Below are positions 1 to 8,269 of a stretch of 24,015 nt of DNA, piece by piece (positions within the stretch are counted from its first letter, which is position 1; each line of letters begins with the position of its first letter). Source of the stretch: Nemertoderma westbladi. Its lineage: Eukaryota; Xenacoelomorpha; Nemertodermatida; Nemertodermatidae. The translations under genes were made by a program, and so were the position numbers. The notes under the pieces are model-generated. The model searched no databases. It had not been told where the DNA came from and worked only from the letters and a program-made list of their open reading frames with translations. The stretch is from contig JAUCBJ010006082.1 of the NCBI GenBank assembly GCA_032718475.1, positions 1-24,015 of the forward strand, in the 5' to 3' direction.

Positions 1-231
1 TGTCAATACTGGATGCTCCTCTACCAGTGTTAGATAACCTAACCCAGGAGACACATTTGGTTCAGGGTGTAACAAATGGACCCCTACAGTCGGCAGCAGG
101 GCTGTAGGCCATGGATAGGCGGAAGGTAATCAACCAACGGCTAGACATGCTGACAAGGTCGACGGCGACCTACTGCGAAGACGCTTGTAGGAGTTGCGAC
201 CACAAGCGGTTTACCCTCGCAACTGAAAGAT
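1..231 (+). other. Probable 5' leader of the LINE, no recognised gene
   Basis: This stretch runs directly into the open frame that carries the LINE endonuclease. It has a short open frame from position 111, in another phase, with no motif I recognise. It is GC-richer than the AT-rich DNA further right, as the adjoining LINE body also is, so I read it as the 5' untranslated or spacer part of the retrotransposon. The left end of the element is not visible; it may start outside the window. Confidence 0.35.
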
Positions 232-1053
232 ATGAGCAAGAGAACCCTCCAGGAGAAATACCGGCTCTGTCGTCGCCCGGGTCAACAAGGACCGCGTCCC
301 TCAGTGGTACACCAGGCTGGGGTCGATAAATCGGCTACTGGAACAGAAGACAGAGAAGAAAGAAGAACCAACCAGCTGAAATATAAAAAGACACTAAAGA
401 TTGCTACAATGAACGCACGCACGCTGAAAGCACATAACAAACAGGGTGACATGGTCGCTCTAGCAATGGAATATAACATCGATATCATCTGCATCCAAGA
501 ACATCGGATTTGTCATGAAGACACTGCCATGAAGTACAATGACATTGGAAATGAATGGACGTTAGTAACAAGCTCAGCGGTAAGAAACTCGGCCAATGCA
601 TCAATTGGAGGAGTAGGAATTCTGCTAAGTCCATTTACACTTAAGACCCTAAACAAAACAACATCGAATCTATAAATTCCAGGGTTATGATAGCAACATT
701 TGAAGGGAATCCCAAGACAACAGTAATATGTTGCTACAGTCCAAACAATGCCTCGGAGCCTTTATGAAGATCTGACTGGTGGACTTATAAAGGACAGCCC
801 GAAACACAATGTTAAAGTCATTGCTGGTGACCTTAATGCTCAAATTGGCCCAGAAGACATCAAGGGTTACACCTATAACACCAGTTCTAACAGAAATGGG
901 TACTTACTTTTAGACCCAATGGAAGAATGTGAATTGATACCAACAAACACCACATTCGAAAAGAGTAAGGGGAAGCTATGGACCTTTCAATACCCTAATG
1001 GAACCAAAGCACAACTGGATTACATCATTATAAACAAAAAGTGGAGAAACAGC
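232..1053 (+). pseudogene. LINE ORF2 5' part: APE-type endonuclease, broken
   Basis: This is the N-terminal endonuclease domain of a non-LTR retrotransposon polyprotein, which nicks the genomic target for reverse transcription. Visible APE motifs, in order, are IATMNARTL (metal-binding Asn, near 409), ICIQEHR (catalytic Glu, near 490-505), GGVGILLSP, IAGDLNAQIG (Asp and Asn, near 822-850) and QLDYIIINKKW (near 1013-1044). The frame breaks twice: the first frame stops at 673-675, the next reads in another phase from about 672 to 765, and the first phase resumes at about 748. The final SDH motif is displaced to 1315-1323 by an insertion at 1054. Motif wording resembles RTE-like elements of invertebrates, from memory only. 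The start at 232 is the first ATG in frame; the domain itself begins near 394. It is not functional as it stands. Confidence 0.85.
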
Positions 1054-1278
1054 GGGTTATCGTTCATATGCGTACCGGTGGTGTTACAGTGGTGGTGTTT
1101 TCTAACCAAAACAATAAACTAATCTCCATTACTTAATTAACGGAAAGGAGCATGTTACAGTGGTGGGCTTTTCTAACCATAACAATAAACAATATCTCAA
1201 TAACATAGGGTATTTCATACTTATAGTCTTATTTTTGCAATACAAAAATACCAACGGTACGGATATGAACTATAACTC
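1054..1278. mobile_element. 225-bp MITE-like insertion inside the LINE endonuclease
   Basis: The ends form an imperfect terminal inverted repeat. The left end reads GGGTTATCGTTCATATGCG and continues to TACCGGTGGT; the reverse complement of the right end reads GAGTTATAGTTCATATCCG and continues to TACCGTTGGT. That is about 25 matches in 29. The element splits the endonuclease exactly between its KKWRNS motif and its SDHRIV motif, so its presence as an insertion is clear. There is no coding capacity. Inside are two direct copies, 71 bp apart (1083-1119 and 1154-1190), of a sequence that recurs elsewhere in the window in the opposite orientation. A target duplication is not clear, so the superfamily is unassigned. 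Confidence 0.7.
1083..1190 (-). repeat. Two direct copies of the recurring ~50-bp cassette
   Basis: Read on the minus strand, both copies begin GTTTATTGTT, continue GGTTAGAAAA and then CCACTGTAAC. The copy at 1141-1190 continues further to a block like GCTCCTTTCC. The same order of words occurs at 8217-8269, 10631-10681 and, more weakly, 11922-11977 on the plus strand. The cassette has no recognised identity. Confidence 0.65.
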
Positions 1279-2337
1279 AACTGCGAAGCATACAGCTCGT
1301 TCAACCTAATTTGTTCGGACCACAGAATTGTGACTGCAGAGATCAGACTCAGTTTGAGAGCCAGCAAATCTAGGACAAGCAAGAAAATCAACTTTGACTG
1401 GGAGAAACTCAGAACTGACAATGCAGTAAAGGATGCTTACACAGTAGAAGATCAAAACCGCTTTGAAACACTTCAGTCAATGGATGAAGACCAGTCCACC
1501 GATTCAATATACCAGAATATAATAAAAGCCCACAAGGAATCAGCTAAGAGGCATATCCCCCAGAAACCCAAACGAAAACAATGTGCCATGGCAAAACTCT
1601 GAGGTTACTTGTAAGAGAGAAGATCTTAAGATAGCCTACAAAGTAATAACTGAACAACCAACAACCGAAAACATTAACAAGGTTGATAATGCTAAGGATG
1701 ATCTTAAATTGGCCTACAACATCAGCCAGAAAAAGTACATACAGGATACAATTGAAGCAATTACAACTGCTCACATACAGAAACAATCAAGACTTACCTG
1801 GCAAACTGTGAATGAGGTATCTGGTCGGAAAAGTTGCGCAAAGGGGCGCCTCAAAGCCGATAGCCCCGAAGAACGTGTGGGGAAGTGGAAAAATCACTTC
1901 AGCAACTTGCTTGGGCAGCCACCAAACATCGAGGTCAGCCCTACAAGGAAAATATAAGACAAGACACTACCTATAGAAACAGGGGACTTCACACCTGCCG
2001 AACTCCAAAGAAGCATTAAAAGCATGTCCAATAATAAAGCGAGTGGATTAGATGAAATCTCCGCGGAGGTATGGAAAACAGGAGTGCTAAACAGACCATT
2101 ATTGAATGTTTGCAACCGGATGTTAAAAGGGGAAAAGCCACCACCAATTTGGACTAAAGATCAACTAAAGCTTCTCCCCAAGAAAGGAGACCTCGGTATA
2201 CTGGCCATAACACATATAGATCAACTTGAAAGGGATACTGAACTTGGGAGAAACGAAATTGCGACAACTATGGAGAATCAGGAAGCCTGGAAGGATCTCA
2301 TTCCCACTGTCCGAGTTCGCTCGACAGTAGTAGTAGT
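1279..2337 (+). pseudogene. LINE ORF2 middle and C-terminal parts: linker, RT N-terminus, end
   Basis: This continues the broken LINE after the insertion. SDHRIV at 1315 closes the endonuclease domain. A linker follows, then a frameshift near 1580, then one frame from 1583 to 2359 with a single stop at 1955-1957. That frame contains GKWKNHFSNLLG (the segment before the RT), NNKASGLDEISAEVWK (RT fingers, near 2027-2075) and IWTKDQLKLLPKKGD. The rest of the RT palm, including the catalytic Asp-Asp box, is missing. The frame jumps to HIDQLERDTELGRNE...WKDL, which resembles the extreme C-terminus of RTE-like polyproteins, so there is an internal deletion near 2190-2205. An (AGT)n run at 2326-2336 may be the 3' tail. 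At the stop codon the inverted copy at 2711-3153 keeps Tyr-Asp, so the stop is a later lesion in this copy. Confidence 0.8.
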
Positions 2338-2605
2338 ACCCAAGCCTTTGCTTTCCTAACTTCTATGTCCTTTTTGCTACTCCCTATCCATGATCCAAGG
2401 TACTGGAAGTCGTCGACCGTACTTAGTTGATTATTATCCATGGTTGTCAAGTTTCCGGCAACATTAAAGGTCATGAATTCGGTCTTGGTAGCATTTAGAT
2501 GCAATCCAACCTCCTTAGCAGCCCTCTCCACTGCGGGGAGATTCTTTGACTTAATTCCTTCAATCAGTCTCCGTAGTGCAAGAATCTTTTTTTTGAGCTA
2601 TTGTT
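2338..2605 (-). pseudogene. LINE RT C-terminal fragment, inverted
   Basis: On the minus strand this encodes ERAAKEVGLHLNATKTEFM, the stretch that follows the catalytic box in LINE reverse transcriptases. It is followed by a YLGSWI motif and KAKAW. The fragment reads toward the forward LINE copy and meets it tail to tail around the AGT run at 2326-2336. The catalytic Asp-Asp box should come just before it but is not seen; the preceding sequence has a stop codon and an A8 run. It probably belongs to the same damaged copy as 2711-3153. Confidence 0.75.
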
Positions 2606-2710
2606 GATCTATTTGGTCGAAATCCGTTTTGGCTCTTACGCAGTAGTTTCTCTATGTGACTGTGTGAGGCCTAATCCTATATAGAATCATTTTATTGTAT
2701 ATATATTTGG
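2606..2710. other. AT-rich filler between two inverted LINE fragments
   Basis: This short stretch separates the two minus-strand LINE fragments. It shows no recognisable RT motif. It replaces the central RT palm that would be expected between them, so it is either a deletion scar with filler or a small insertion. Confidence 0.4.
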
Positions 2711-3153
2711 GATTTCATCTAATCCACTCGCTTTATTATTGGACATGCTTTTAATGCTTCTTTGGAGTTCGGCAGGCAGCAGGTGTGAAGTCCCCTGTTT
2801 CTATAGGTAGTGTCTTGTCATATATTTTCCTTGTAGGGCTGACCTCGATGTTTGGTGGCTGCCCAAGCAAGTTGCTGAAGTGATTTTTCCACTTCCCAAC
2901 ACGTTCTTCAGGACTACAGACTCTCGGCTTTGAAGTGCCCCTTTGCACAACTTTTCCAACCAGATACCTCATTTACAGTTTGCCAGGTAAGTCTTGATTG
3001 TTGCTGTATGTAGTAAGCTGTTGTAATTGTTTCAATTTTATCCTGTATGTACTTTTCCTGGCTGATGTTGTAGGCCAATTTAAGATCGTCCTTAGCTCTC
3101 TCAGCCTTCAGACCTTGTTAATGTTTTCGGTTGTTGGTTGTTCGGTTTCAACT
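2711..3153 (-). pseudogene. LINE RT N-terminal fragment, inverted second copy
   Basis: The minus strand repeats the forward LINE segment 1649-2060 with scattered differences. It encodes GKWKNHFSNLLGQPPN and ends at the Leu-Asp-Glu-Ile codons of the RT fingers. It keeps TAT-GAC where the forward copy has TAA-GAC. It has its own lesions: a longer spacer before SPEERVGKW and a small insertion in the GDFTPA region. Together with the forward copy it forms a 0.4-kb inverted repeat. The mismatches suggest two separate LINE insertions or an old inverted duplication, not a single fresh event. Confidence 0.8.
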
Positions 3154-3272
3154 TTGTATCTATCCACTCCGCAATGCGCTACCAATTATAATGCAGCACC
3201 AGCAATGGCAATACGGACTAGTCTGAACTGAATACAGACTGACAGACTAAACATGCCAGAGTGCTAGAGACA

Positions 3273-3278
3273 ACTAAC
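3273..3278 (-). other. 5' splice donor GTTAGT of the NZF exon
   Basis: On the minus strand the coding sequence reaches ...AACAG and continues GTTAGT, matching the metazoan donor consensus (AG, then GTRAGT). It lies two codons after the last zinc-binding cysteine. Reading through would add about 20 residues with no domain features, so splicing here is the simpler reading. Confidence 0.6.
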
Positions 3279-3400
3279 CTGTTCTTCCTGCACATTGTAC
3301 AACGCGTAGCTGATGGCCAATTCTCGTACGTGCACTCCTGGCAAACCCATTTCTTAAACTTGACACTGGATGTGGCTTCGGAACAAGGCCACGATGTCAT
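3279..3400 (-). CDS. ZRANB1: First coding exon of a TRABID/ZRANB1-like protein (NZF zinc finger)
   Basis: The minus strand encodes 40 complete residues starting at ATG 3400-3398. Residues 18-37 fit the RanBP2/NZF finger: Trp18, Cys20, Cys23, Thr24-Tyr25, Asn27, Cys34 and Cys37. The string CTYENWPSA..CTMCR is, from memory, nearly that of the first NZF of TRABID (ZRANB1), a deubiquitinase whose NZF1 binds Lys29/Lys33-linked ubiquitin through the Thr-Tyr pair. The exon ends AACAG followed by GTTAGT, a good 5' splice donor, and an in-frame stop (3469-3467) lies 23 codons upstream of the ATG. The N-terminus before Trp18 is about ten residues longer than I recall for vertebrate TRABID. No further NZF or OTU exon is seen to the left, where the LINE debris would then be intronic. 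It could instead be a stranded or captured exon. Confidence 0.7.
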
Positions 3401-3627
3401 TATTATATTCGCAGATTTGAAGTTACCTCTTAGTCCTACTCTGCTACTGTCAGACTGTAGACTGTCCTACCCGACCCTTAACTCAGTAACTGTATTTTGT
3501 TTATTACAGTATTTATTATCTGACATACTGATTAGGGCCTACTGGCCAAGGCCTATCAGCTATTATTACTATTAGCTGATCAGACTATAAGCTGATAAAC
3601 CTACTGCCTACCCGCAGACCCGCCTAC
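3401..3627. other. Upstream flank of the NZF exon, no gene seen
   Basis: If the exon is real, this holds its 5' untranslated region or promoter on the minus strand. Short palindromic words occur, such as TAGCTGAT with ATCAGCTA around 3548-3595. No open frame of interest and no clear promoter element was found. Confidence 0.4.
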
Positions 3628-3635
3628 ACCCTGAC
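3628..3635. repeat. 8-bp target site duplication, left (ACCCTGAC)
   Basis: ACCCTGAC directly precedes the terminal TAGGG of the hAT-like element and is repeated exactly at 5192-5199 directly after its terminal CCCTA. Confidence 0.9.
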
Positions 3636-3834
3636 TAGGGTTCAACAGAAGGCACTTTATGGGGCCGAACCGAACCAGGGCCAACTTCGGGCCGAATCGA
3701 ACCGAATCCGAACCGAAGTTCAGAAAGTTAGCAAGTTATGGTCATAAATTCGTATTTACGTCACTATCAGACTATACTGGCTGCCTGGCAGTGGCAGACT
3801 GGTACCTATATGGTCTGAGGACTTAGCGAGAAAG

Positions 3835-4145
3835 CTATGATTAATTAAAAAAATAAATACTACAAAATAAAATGGCAATATTTACATTACTGTACATTAC
3901 TAACCTAAACTACTGTATGCATGCACTTTACTGTATGCACCACATTTTCACCCGTAGTAATAGTAAGCCGTTCAGTAGTGACATCAAATTTAGAAAACCT
4001 CACTAAAAGTACAGGTAGTCTTTGTAATACTATTTATATGAGGTAGTTGGTATATTTGGTATTATGTATCAAAGTTATGATTAATTAAAAAATAGGGTAC
4101 TACAAAGTAAAATGGCAATATTTAGCCTAACCTAAACTAGTGTAT
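3835..4145. repeat. Internal direct repeat of the hAT-like element
   Basis: A segment of about 70-90 bp beginning CTATGATTAATTAAAA and including AAAATGGCAATATTTA occurs near 3835-3920 and again near 4075-4145, with a few substitutions. The second element copy has the same pair (near 10895-10980 and 11135-11210), so the duplication predates the split of the two copies. Confidence 0.75.
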
Positions 4146-4248
4146 AATTAAGCTAATTTTGAAACTACCCAAGTAACCTGGAAACAATTAAAAAAATAAT
4201 GCCATTTAAATGGAAGTTCAGTCCAAAATTAAGGGTGTAAACGTCAAG

Positions 4249-4567
4249 CAGACAGTGGTGCAGACACCTGGCAGCCTGGTGCGGTCAGTGGTGCAGACAC
4301 TGGTGCAGACAGTGGTGCAGCGTGCAGACAGTGGTGCAGACACTGGTGCAAACAGTGGTGCAGACAGTGGTGCAGACACCTGGTGCGGACAGTGGTGCAG
4401 ACACCTGGTGCGGACAGTGGTGCAGACAGTGGTGCAGACACTGGTGGAGACAGTGGTGCAGACATTGGTGCAGACAGTGGTGCAGACACTGGTGCAGACA
4501 GTCTTGCAGACACTGGTGCAGACAGTGGTGCAGACACTGGTCCAGACAGTGGTGCAGACACCTGGTG
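4249..4567 (+). repeat. 12-bp minisatellite arm, forward, in hAT-like copy 1
   Basis: Units of CAGACAGTGGTG alternate with CAGACACTGGTG and CAGACACCTGGTG. The array is open in several frames on both strands simply because the unit is a multiple of three; those frames code for Gln/Val/Asp/Ala-type or Cys/Ser/Pro-type repeats with no start-site or domain support. The reverse complement of this array is found at 4799-4972. Confidence 0.9.
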
Positions 4568-4798
4568 AAAATACTGAAATACCAGAGTACCACAAAACAC
4601 AATACCACCACGCACTATTATATTATATTTTATCATAGACTTCATTATCTACAAATATGCGAGTAATTACTGAAAGGTTCTACATGAAGTAGGGAGGACG
4701 TATGTAGTACAAGTCGAGGTGCGTGCGGGTGAATGTGCCCTGATTACAAATAATTAGGCCTATAAGAGGTGTGTACGAAAATAATTAAGTGCAGACTG
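4568..4798. other. Spacer (loop) between minisatellite arms, copy 1
   Basis: AT-rich sequence with no gene. It does not resemble the spacer of copy 2 (11826-12020), although the arms and outer regions of the two elements match. Confidence 0.6.
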
Positions 4799-4972
4799 CA
4801 CCAGTCTGCAAAAGGTGCCTGCACCACTGTCTGCTCCACTGCCTGCATCAGTGTCTGCACCACTGTCTGCACCAGTGTCTGCACCACTGTCTGCACCACT
4901 GTCTGCACCAGGTGTCTGCACCACTGTCTGCATCACTGTCTGCACCACTGTCTGCTCTGCACCAGTGTCTGC
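4799..4972 (-). repeat. 12-bp minisatellite arm, inverted, in hAT-like copy 1
   Basis: Units of CACCACTGTCTG and CACCAGTGTCTG are the reverse complement of the left arm. The flank is also inverted: GTCTGCTTAACGTTTACAC here against GTGTAAACGTCAAGCAGAC at the left arm. With the left arm it can form a long hairpin. Confidence 0.9.
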
Positions 4973-5191
4973 TTAACGTTTACACTCCAAAATTAATTAG
5001 TACAACGATGGACAGATTGATTAGTCTTACTGTCTTCTGGTCTTAGCTCAATCAGTCAATGTAATACTTGGAATATTTAGCAAAGTTTGCTCCGGGCTTC
5101 TGTCAGTCTGTAGTATCAATTGCAGAAGCCGAACCGAACCGAAATTGCCAAACTTCGGCCCGAACCGAACCGAAGCTTCTGTTGAGCCCTA

Positions 5192-5199
5192 ACCCTGAC
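5192..5199. repeat. 8-bp target site duplication, right (ACCCTGAC)
   Basis: Exact match to 3628-3635, placed directly outside the right terminus of the hAT-like element. Confidence 0.9.
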
Positions 5200-5438
5200 A
5201 CCTACTCTACAGACCTCACGACCTAGTGCGTAGTGCAGTACACCCAGGCTGCCAGGTTGGAATTTATGTAGAGTTTGCTCAACATGCTGACATGAGTGAC
5301 ATGTGTGGCGCGCATTACGGATCCTGGCGCAGAGCAACAGGGTCGTGGATCCTGGTGCGCATATGGACATATGTATGTATGTCATTGTCATGTAACAGTA
5401 GCAGTGCGCTGGCAACATATCCACTCTACTTTAAGTTA
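5200..5438. other. Unassigned single-copy-looking DNA
   Basis: This continues the DNA that flanked the hAT-like insertion on the left. No convincing open frame, RNA gene or repeat is visible. If the NZF exon is a first coding exon, this could be far-upstream regulatory DNA, but nothing in the sequence shows it. Confidence 0.4.
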
Positions 5439-5469
5439 TAATACAACAACCATTTTTAGGGGGTCGGAG

Positions 5470-5495
5470 CCCCCCCCCCCCCCCCCCCCCCCCCC
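5470..5495 (+). repeat. C26 homopolymer
   Basis: An uninterrupted run of 26 C preceded by GGGGGTCGGAG. Its counterpart in the opposite arm is a run of 14 G at 6812-6825. The exact length is prone to sequencing error. Confidence 0.85.
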
Positions 5496-5836
5496 TATTT
5501 TTTTTCAAATTTCAATAAAATGCTACGAAATTTGGTATGGCAGTATGGTGATAGATCGATACCTTTTCTTACTGGTGGCCTGGCCGGATTTTTTAATTTA
5601 TGAGCTATTTCGATACAACAAGCCGTTAAAAATCGTATATTTCGCAATATTTAGCCACCTCCGTCAGCTTTATTTTTCGTCTTTGGAATGAGATCTAGAT
5701 ATCATTAGAACCGTCTTCATCAAAAGATTCTGAATATGAAACCCGTTGTAAATTTCACCAAGAACTTCCGGACAGCCGGAGATATTATCAAAATACTAAG
5801 TTGTAAATTTTTGTAACGTAAATCGCTATACAGCTA

Positions 5837-6277
5837 GGGTCCTACGAATTACCCAAAAAAACACAATATTACCCAAAAAAACACAAAAAAATACAAAAAA
5901 TTACACAAAAAAACACAATTTTACCCAAAAAAAACTACCCCAAAAGACAAAAAAAAATGTTTTTCATAAACAATGTATCTACAATAAGATTTAGGTTAAT
6001 TGTAAGAAGAGTTTCACTTTTCAGTTTTAAATTTTCACTTTTTTCAAAATATTACATTTTGTTCATTTGAAGATTCCTTTAATGACCTACTGCCACCGGT
6101 TTACCGGTAAGCCTACCCAGTACACACCCATACTGCCATTTTGGGAAAGTTTTTTTTGGGTAATATTGTGTTTTTTTGTGTTTTATTGTGTTTTTTATGT
6201 TTTTTTTGGGTAAATTTTTGTGTTTTTTGTGTATTTTTGGGTAATTTTGTGTTTTTTTTGGGTAATTCGTAGGACCG
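5837..6277. mobile_element. Foldback element A (about 441 bp), ends GGTCCTACGAATTACCC
   Basis: The termini GGTCCTACGAATTACCC and its reverse complement enclose arms built of ACCCAAAAAAACAC-type units on the left and their complement on the right, with an unrelated loop (about 5965-6145). Flanks ATACAGCT(A) and ATATAGCT(A) fit a target duplication of 8-9 bp with one mismatch. It interrupts the left arm of the 1.4-kb inverted repeat. The same termini bound the element at 10375-10844, but arms and loop differ. No open frame exists, so movement would depend on a transposase supplied elsewhere. Confidence 0.8.
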
Positions 6278-6811
6278 ATATAGCTATAATTCTAATGTTT
6301 TATATACTCAATTCTAGAATATTAATTATGGCAGTATGGATAATGAAAAAACAAGACAGCAAGATGGAGAGTTTTAAACGCTCAGCTAAATAATAATTAA
6401 TATTCTAGAATATAGAATTACCGGTATTAAAAAAAAAAATATTCTAGAATAAAGACAACAAAACATCAGAATTATAGCGATTTACGTCTCTAAATTTACA
6501 CATTAGTATTTTGATGTTTTGATAATATCTTTACCAATTATTGGTTAAATTTAAAACGGTTTTCAGATTCGGAATTTACAGACGAAGGCACTTCGAATTA
6601 TATCTAGATTACATCATACATTTCAAAGACGTAAAATAAAGTCTATGGAGGTGGTTAAACATTGCTAAATAGGCATTTTATAAGGGATTGCTGTATGGAA
6701 ATAACTGAGAAATTGAAAAATCCGGCCAGGCCACCAGTAAAAAAAGGTGTCAATCTATCATCATACCGAATTTCGTAGCATTTTACCGGTATTGAAATTT
6801 GAAAAAAATTA

Positions 6812-6825
6812 GGGGGGGGGGGGGG
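6812..6825 (+). repeat. G14 homopolymer
   Basis: Run of 14 G in the right arm of the giant inverted repeat, counterpart of the C26 run at 5470-5495. Confidence 0.85.
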
Positions 6826-6860
6826 CTCCGACTGACCCCCTAAAAATGGTTGTTGTATTA

Positions 6861-7780
6861 CTTATTATTTATTAAACACGGTGAAATATTTATAAAAATG
6901 TTAACACCGGAGAAAAACAACAAGGTACACTTACTGCTTACGGTCAAACCAGGTATACTAATAGTCGAATTGAGATCAGAAAAACACGAATGAATAAAAT
7001 TAGTGACTAATGCATCTTATATCTTAAGAAAATAAAAACGGACAGTACATACTAAAGAGAGAAATCAAGCAGTCAGGGAGATCATCAAATTTGAGAATAC
7101 CTCAAATTTCAAATTATAGACCCAATTTTGGAATTACCTCAAATTTAATACAAGGTTAGGTTAATTCTCTAAATTGAGTTTTACCCCAAATTTGAATTTC
7201 ATAGCAGCATAGGCCTAGTCAGATACAGACAGAAGTCATAGTTGGCCTAGTTCAGTCTGTCAGTAGTTGTTAGCTTCAGCTTGTTACTGTATTGCAAAGG
7301 TAAAAAAATAAACTGATGTATGTAGGCCTAGTGCAGTAGTGTCTGAGTGTTGTGAAATATAATATTTAAAACATATTCAGTATTAAGTTTAAAAAGGCTT
7401 ATACTTAAAAAGGCTTCTGGTAGGGGTGCAGTGGGGTGGTATGATCAGATGGTAGACATATAAAACGAAGTACAGAGCAAATCAAAACTGCATCCCGCAT
7501 CAGTACATACATATCATGCATATTACATAATTAGGCCTACAATGCAACATTATTTTAATGATCAAATTAATTATTCTAAGTATTATAAGCAGGGATCGCA
7601 TACATACAGTCAGACATCAGTAGTTACTTTTTGCGGTAGTGGTATGACTTTGCGGTAGCCTTACTGCCTTAGCCAGTTAGAGGTGTATGTATACCATACC
7701 ACATACCGCGGTCAGGCGGTAGTTGAGTTATATACACATCTCCAACCAGACGCTATATAACATGAGTTGGAGTTGGAGGT
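6861..7780. other. AT-rich non-coding DNA with a small repeat cluster
   Basis: No gene is visible over 0.9 kb. Between about 7084 and 7198 the words ATACCTCAAATTT, TTACCTCAAATTT and TTACCCCAAATTT recur with an inverted partner (AAATTTGAG with CTCAAATTT across a short loop). The wording is faintly like the arm units of the foldback elements at 5837 and 10375. The remainder contains scattered TAGGCCTA-type words only. Confidence 0.4.
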
Positions 7781-8115
7781 GTCTCATTGGTTCCACAAAG
7801 CTTGACACTAGAACAAAGCCGTCTCCGCTTTGCAGGACATTGCTTTCGCCGTGAGGACCAGCCAGTGCACCTCATGGAGTGAATAAGCATGGTGGACAGC
7901 CCATGACTTTCCTGATACGCATCTTTCTTACTGTCTTAAAGGACACTGGCCTTGAAGATGCGGATGATCTAACAAATGTCATGGGTGATAAGGCTGTAAG
8001 TAAGGGAGTTGTGGAGGCGCAATTTTGTCAACAAGCCGGCACAGCATTCTTAATAGGACCTATATATATAATGCAGCTGCAATGCAGCATGCCGATTGTA
8101 GTATTAGTTGGTTAG
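7781..8115 (+). pseudogene. LINE ORF2 extreme C-terminal fragment
   Basis: This is a remnant of the end of a non-LTR polyprotein. The first frame reads LEQSRLRFAGHCFRREDQPV, a conserved segment near the C-terminus of RTE-like elements, until a stop at 7880-7882. A one-base deletion there moves the frame to 7879, which reads KHGGQP and then VLKDTGLEDADDLTNVM, the counterpart of LERDTELGRNEIATTM in the LINE at 2200-2337. The last part (after about 8020) is not recognisable and may be 3' untranslated sequence. Only about 80 recognisable residues remain, so it is dead. It comes from a related but different LINE than the first one, since the shared residues are few. Confidence 0.65.
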
Positions 8116-8133
8116 AAAAGCCTGCTTCTGTAT
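8106..8133 (+). repeat. Partial copy of the recurring cassette
   Basis: GTTGGTTAGAAAAGCCTGCT here repeats the middle of the cassette found whole at 8217-8269, about 120 bp further on. It lacks the GTTTATTG beginning. Confidence 0.5.
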
Positions 8134-8216
8134 GTATAAGCACATGCTGCATGCCCTATGCAGCTATGTCTGTATGTGGTGATAGGGCTCCTTCAATTGC
8201 TAAAGTCAATAGTGGC

Positions 8217-8269
8217 CGTTTATTGTTTTAGTTAGAAAAGCCTGCCTCTGTAACCTGTTCCTTTCCCCC
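8217..8269 (+). repeat. Recurring ~50-bp cassette, free-standing copy
   Basis: Reads CGTTTATTGTTTTAGTTAGA, then AAAGCCTGCC, CTGTAACCTG and TTCCTTTCCCC. It matches 10631-10681 in about 43 of 52 positions. It also matches the minus strand of 1141-1190. It is not inside an obvious inverted repeat here. Confidence 0.65.

Larger units (their letters stand above)
1649..3153. repeat. Inverted repeat of LINE sequence (arms 1649-2060 and 2711-3153)
   Basis: The left arm (about 412 bp) and right arm (about 443 bp) are reverse complements over nearly their whole length, with substitutions and small indels. The 650-bp spacer holds the LINE C-terminus in forward orientation and another RT segment in reverse. 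A transcript through here could form a long imperfect hairpin. Confidence 0.8.
3636..5191. mobile_element. Non-autonomous hAT-like element, copy 1 (1556 bp)
   Basis: The left end TAGGGTTCAACAGAAG and right end CTTCTGTTGAGCCCTA are inverted repeats with one mismatch in 16. A perfect 8-bp duplication flanks them, as expected of the hAT superfamily. Inside each end lie (CCGAA)n-type subterminal repeats in the same orientation (about 3663-3718 and 5127-5175), sharing CTTCGG blocks. There is no transposase open frame. The middle carries two oppositely oriented arrays of a 12-bp minisatellite, so the element can fold back. A second copy lies at 10217-12553 and matches it along most of its length apart from array size and the central spacer. 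Other 8-bp-duplicating superfamilies cannot be excluded from sequence alone. Confidence 0.85.
5439..6860. mobile_element. 1.4-kb giant inverted-repeat (foldback) element
   Basis: The left end TAATACAACAACCATTTTTA, then GGGGGTCGGAG and a run of 26 C, mirrors the right end (a run of 14 G, then CTCCGACTGACCCCC, then the complement of the left terminus). The arms keep pairing inward: the GGTGGCCTGGCCGGA word near 5574 against TCCGGCCAGGCCACC near 6721, and GATATTATCAAAA near 5781 against TTTTGATAATATC near 6520. The centre (6310-6430) holds another inverted pair around TTCTAGAATATTAATTAT. The left arm is interrupted by the foldback insertion 5837-6277. There is no coding capacity and no clear target duplication, so the class is unknown. 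Confidence 0.75.

Noticed and set aside
282-494. Minus-strand open frame opposite the LINE endonuclease
   Set aside because: It is a shadow of the forward frame, which carries the conserved APE motifs.
4210-4645. Several overlapping open frames with Gln-Thr-Val-Val or Ser-Ala-Pro-Leu repeats
   Set aside because: They come from a 12-bp minisatellite with no stop codon in most phases on both strands; no domain, start context or homologue is apparent.
5296-5691. 131-codon open frame across the poly-C tract
   Set aside because: It crosses the transposon boundary and a proline-coding homopolymer; no conserved domain.
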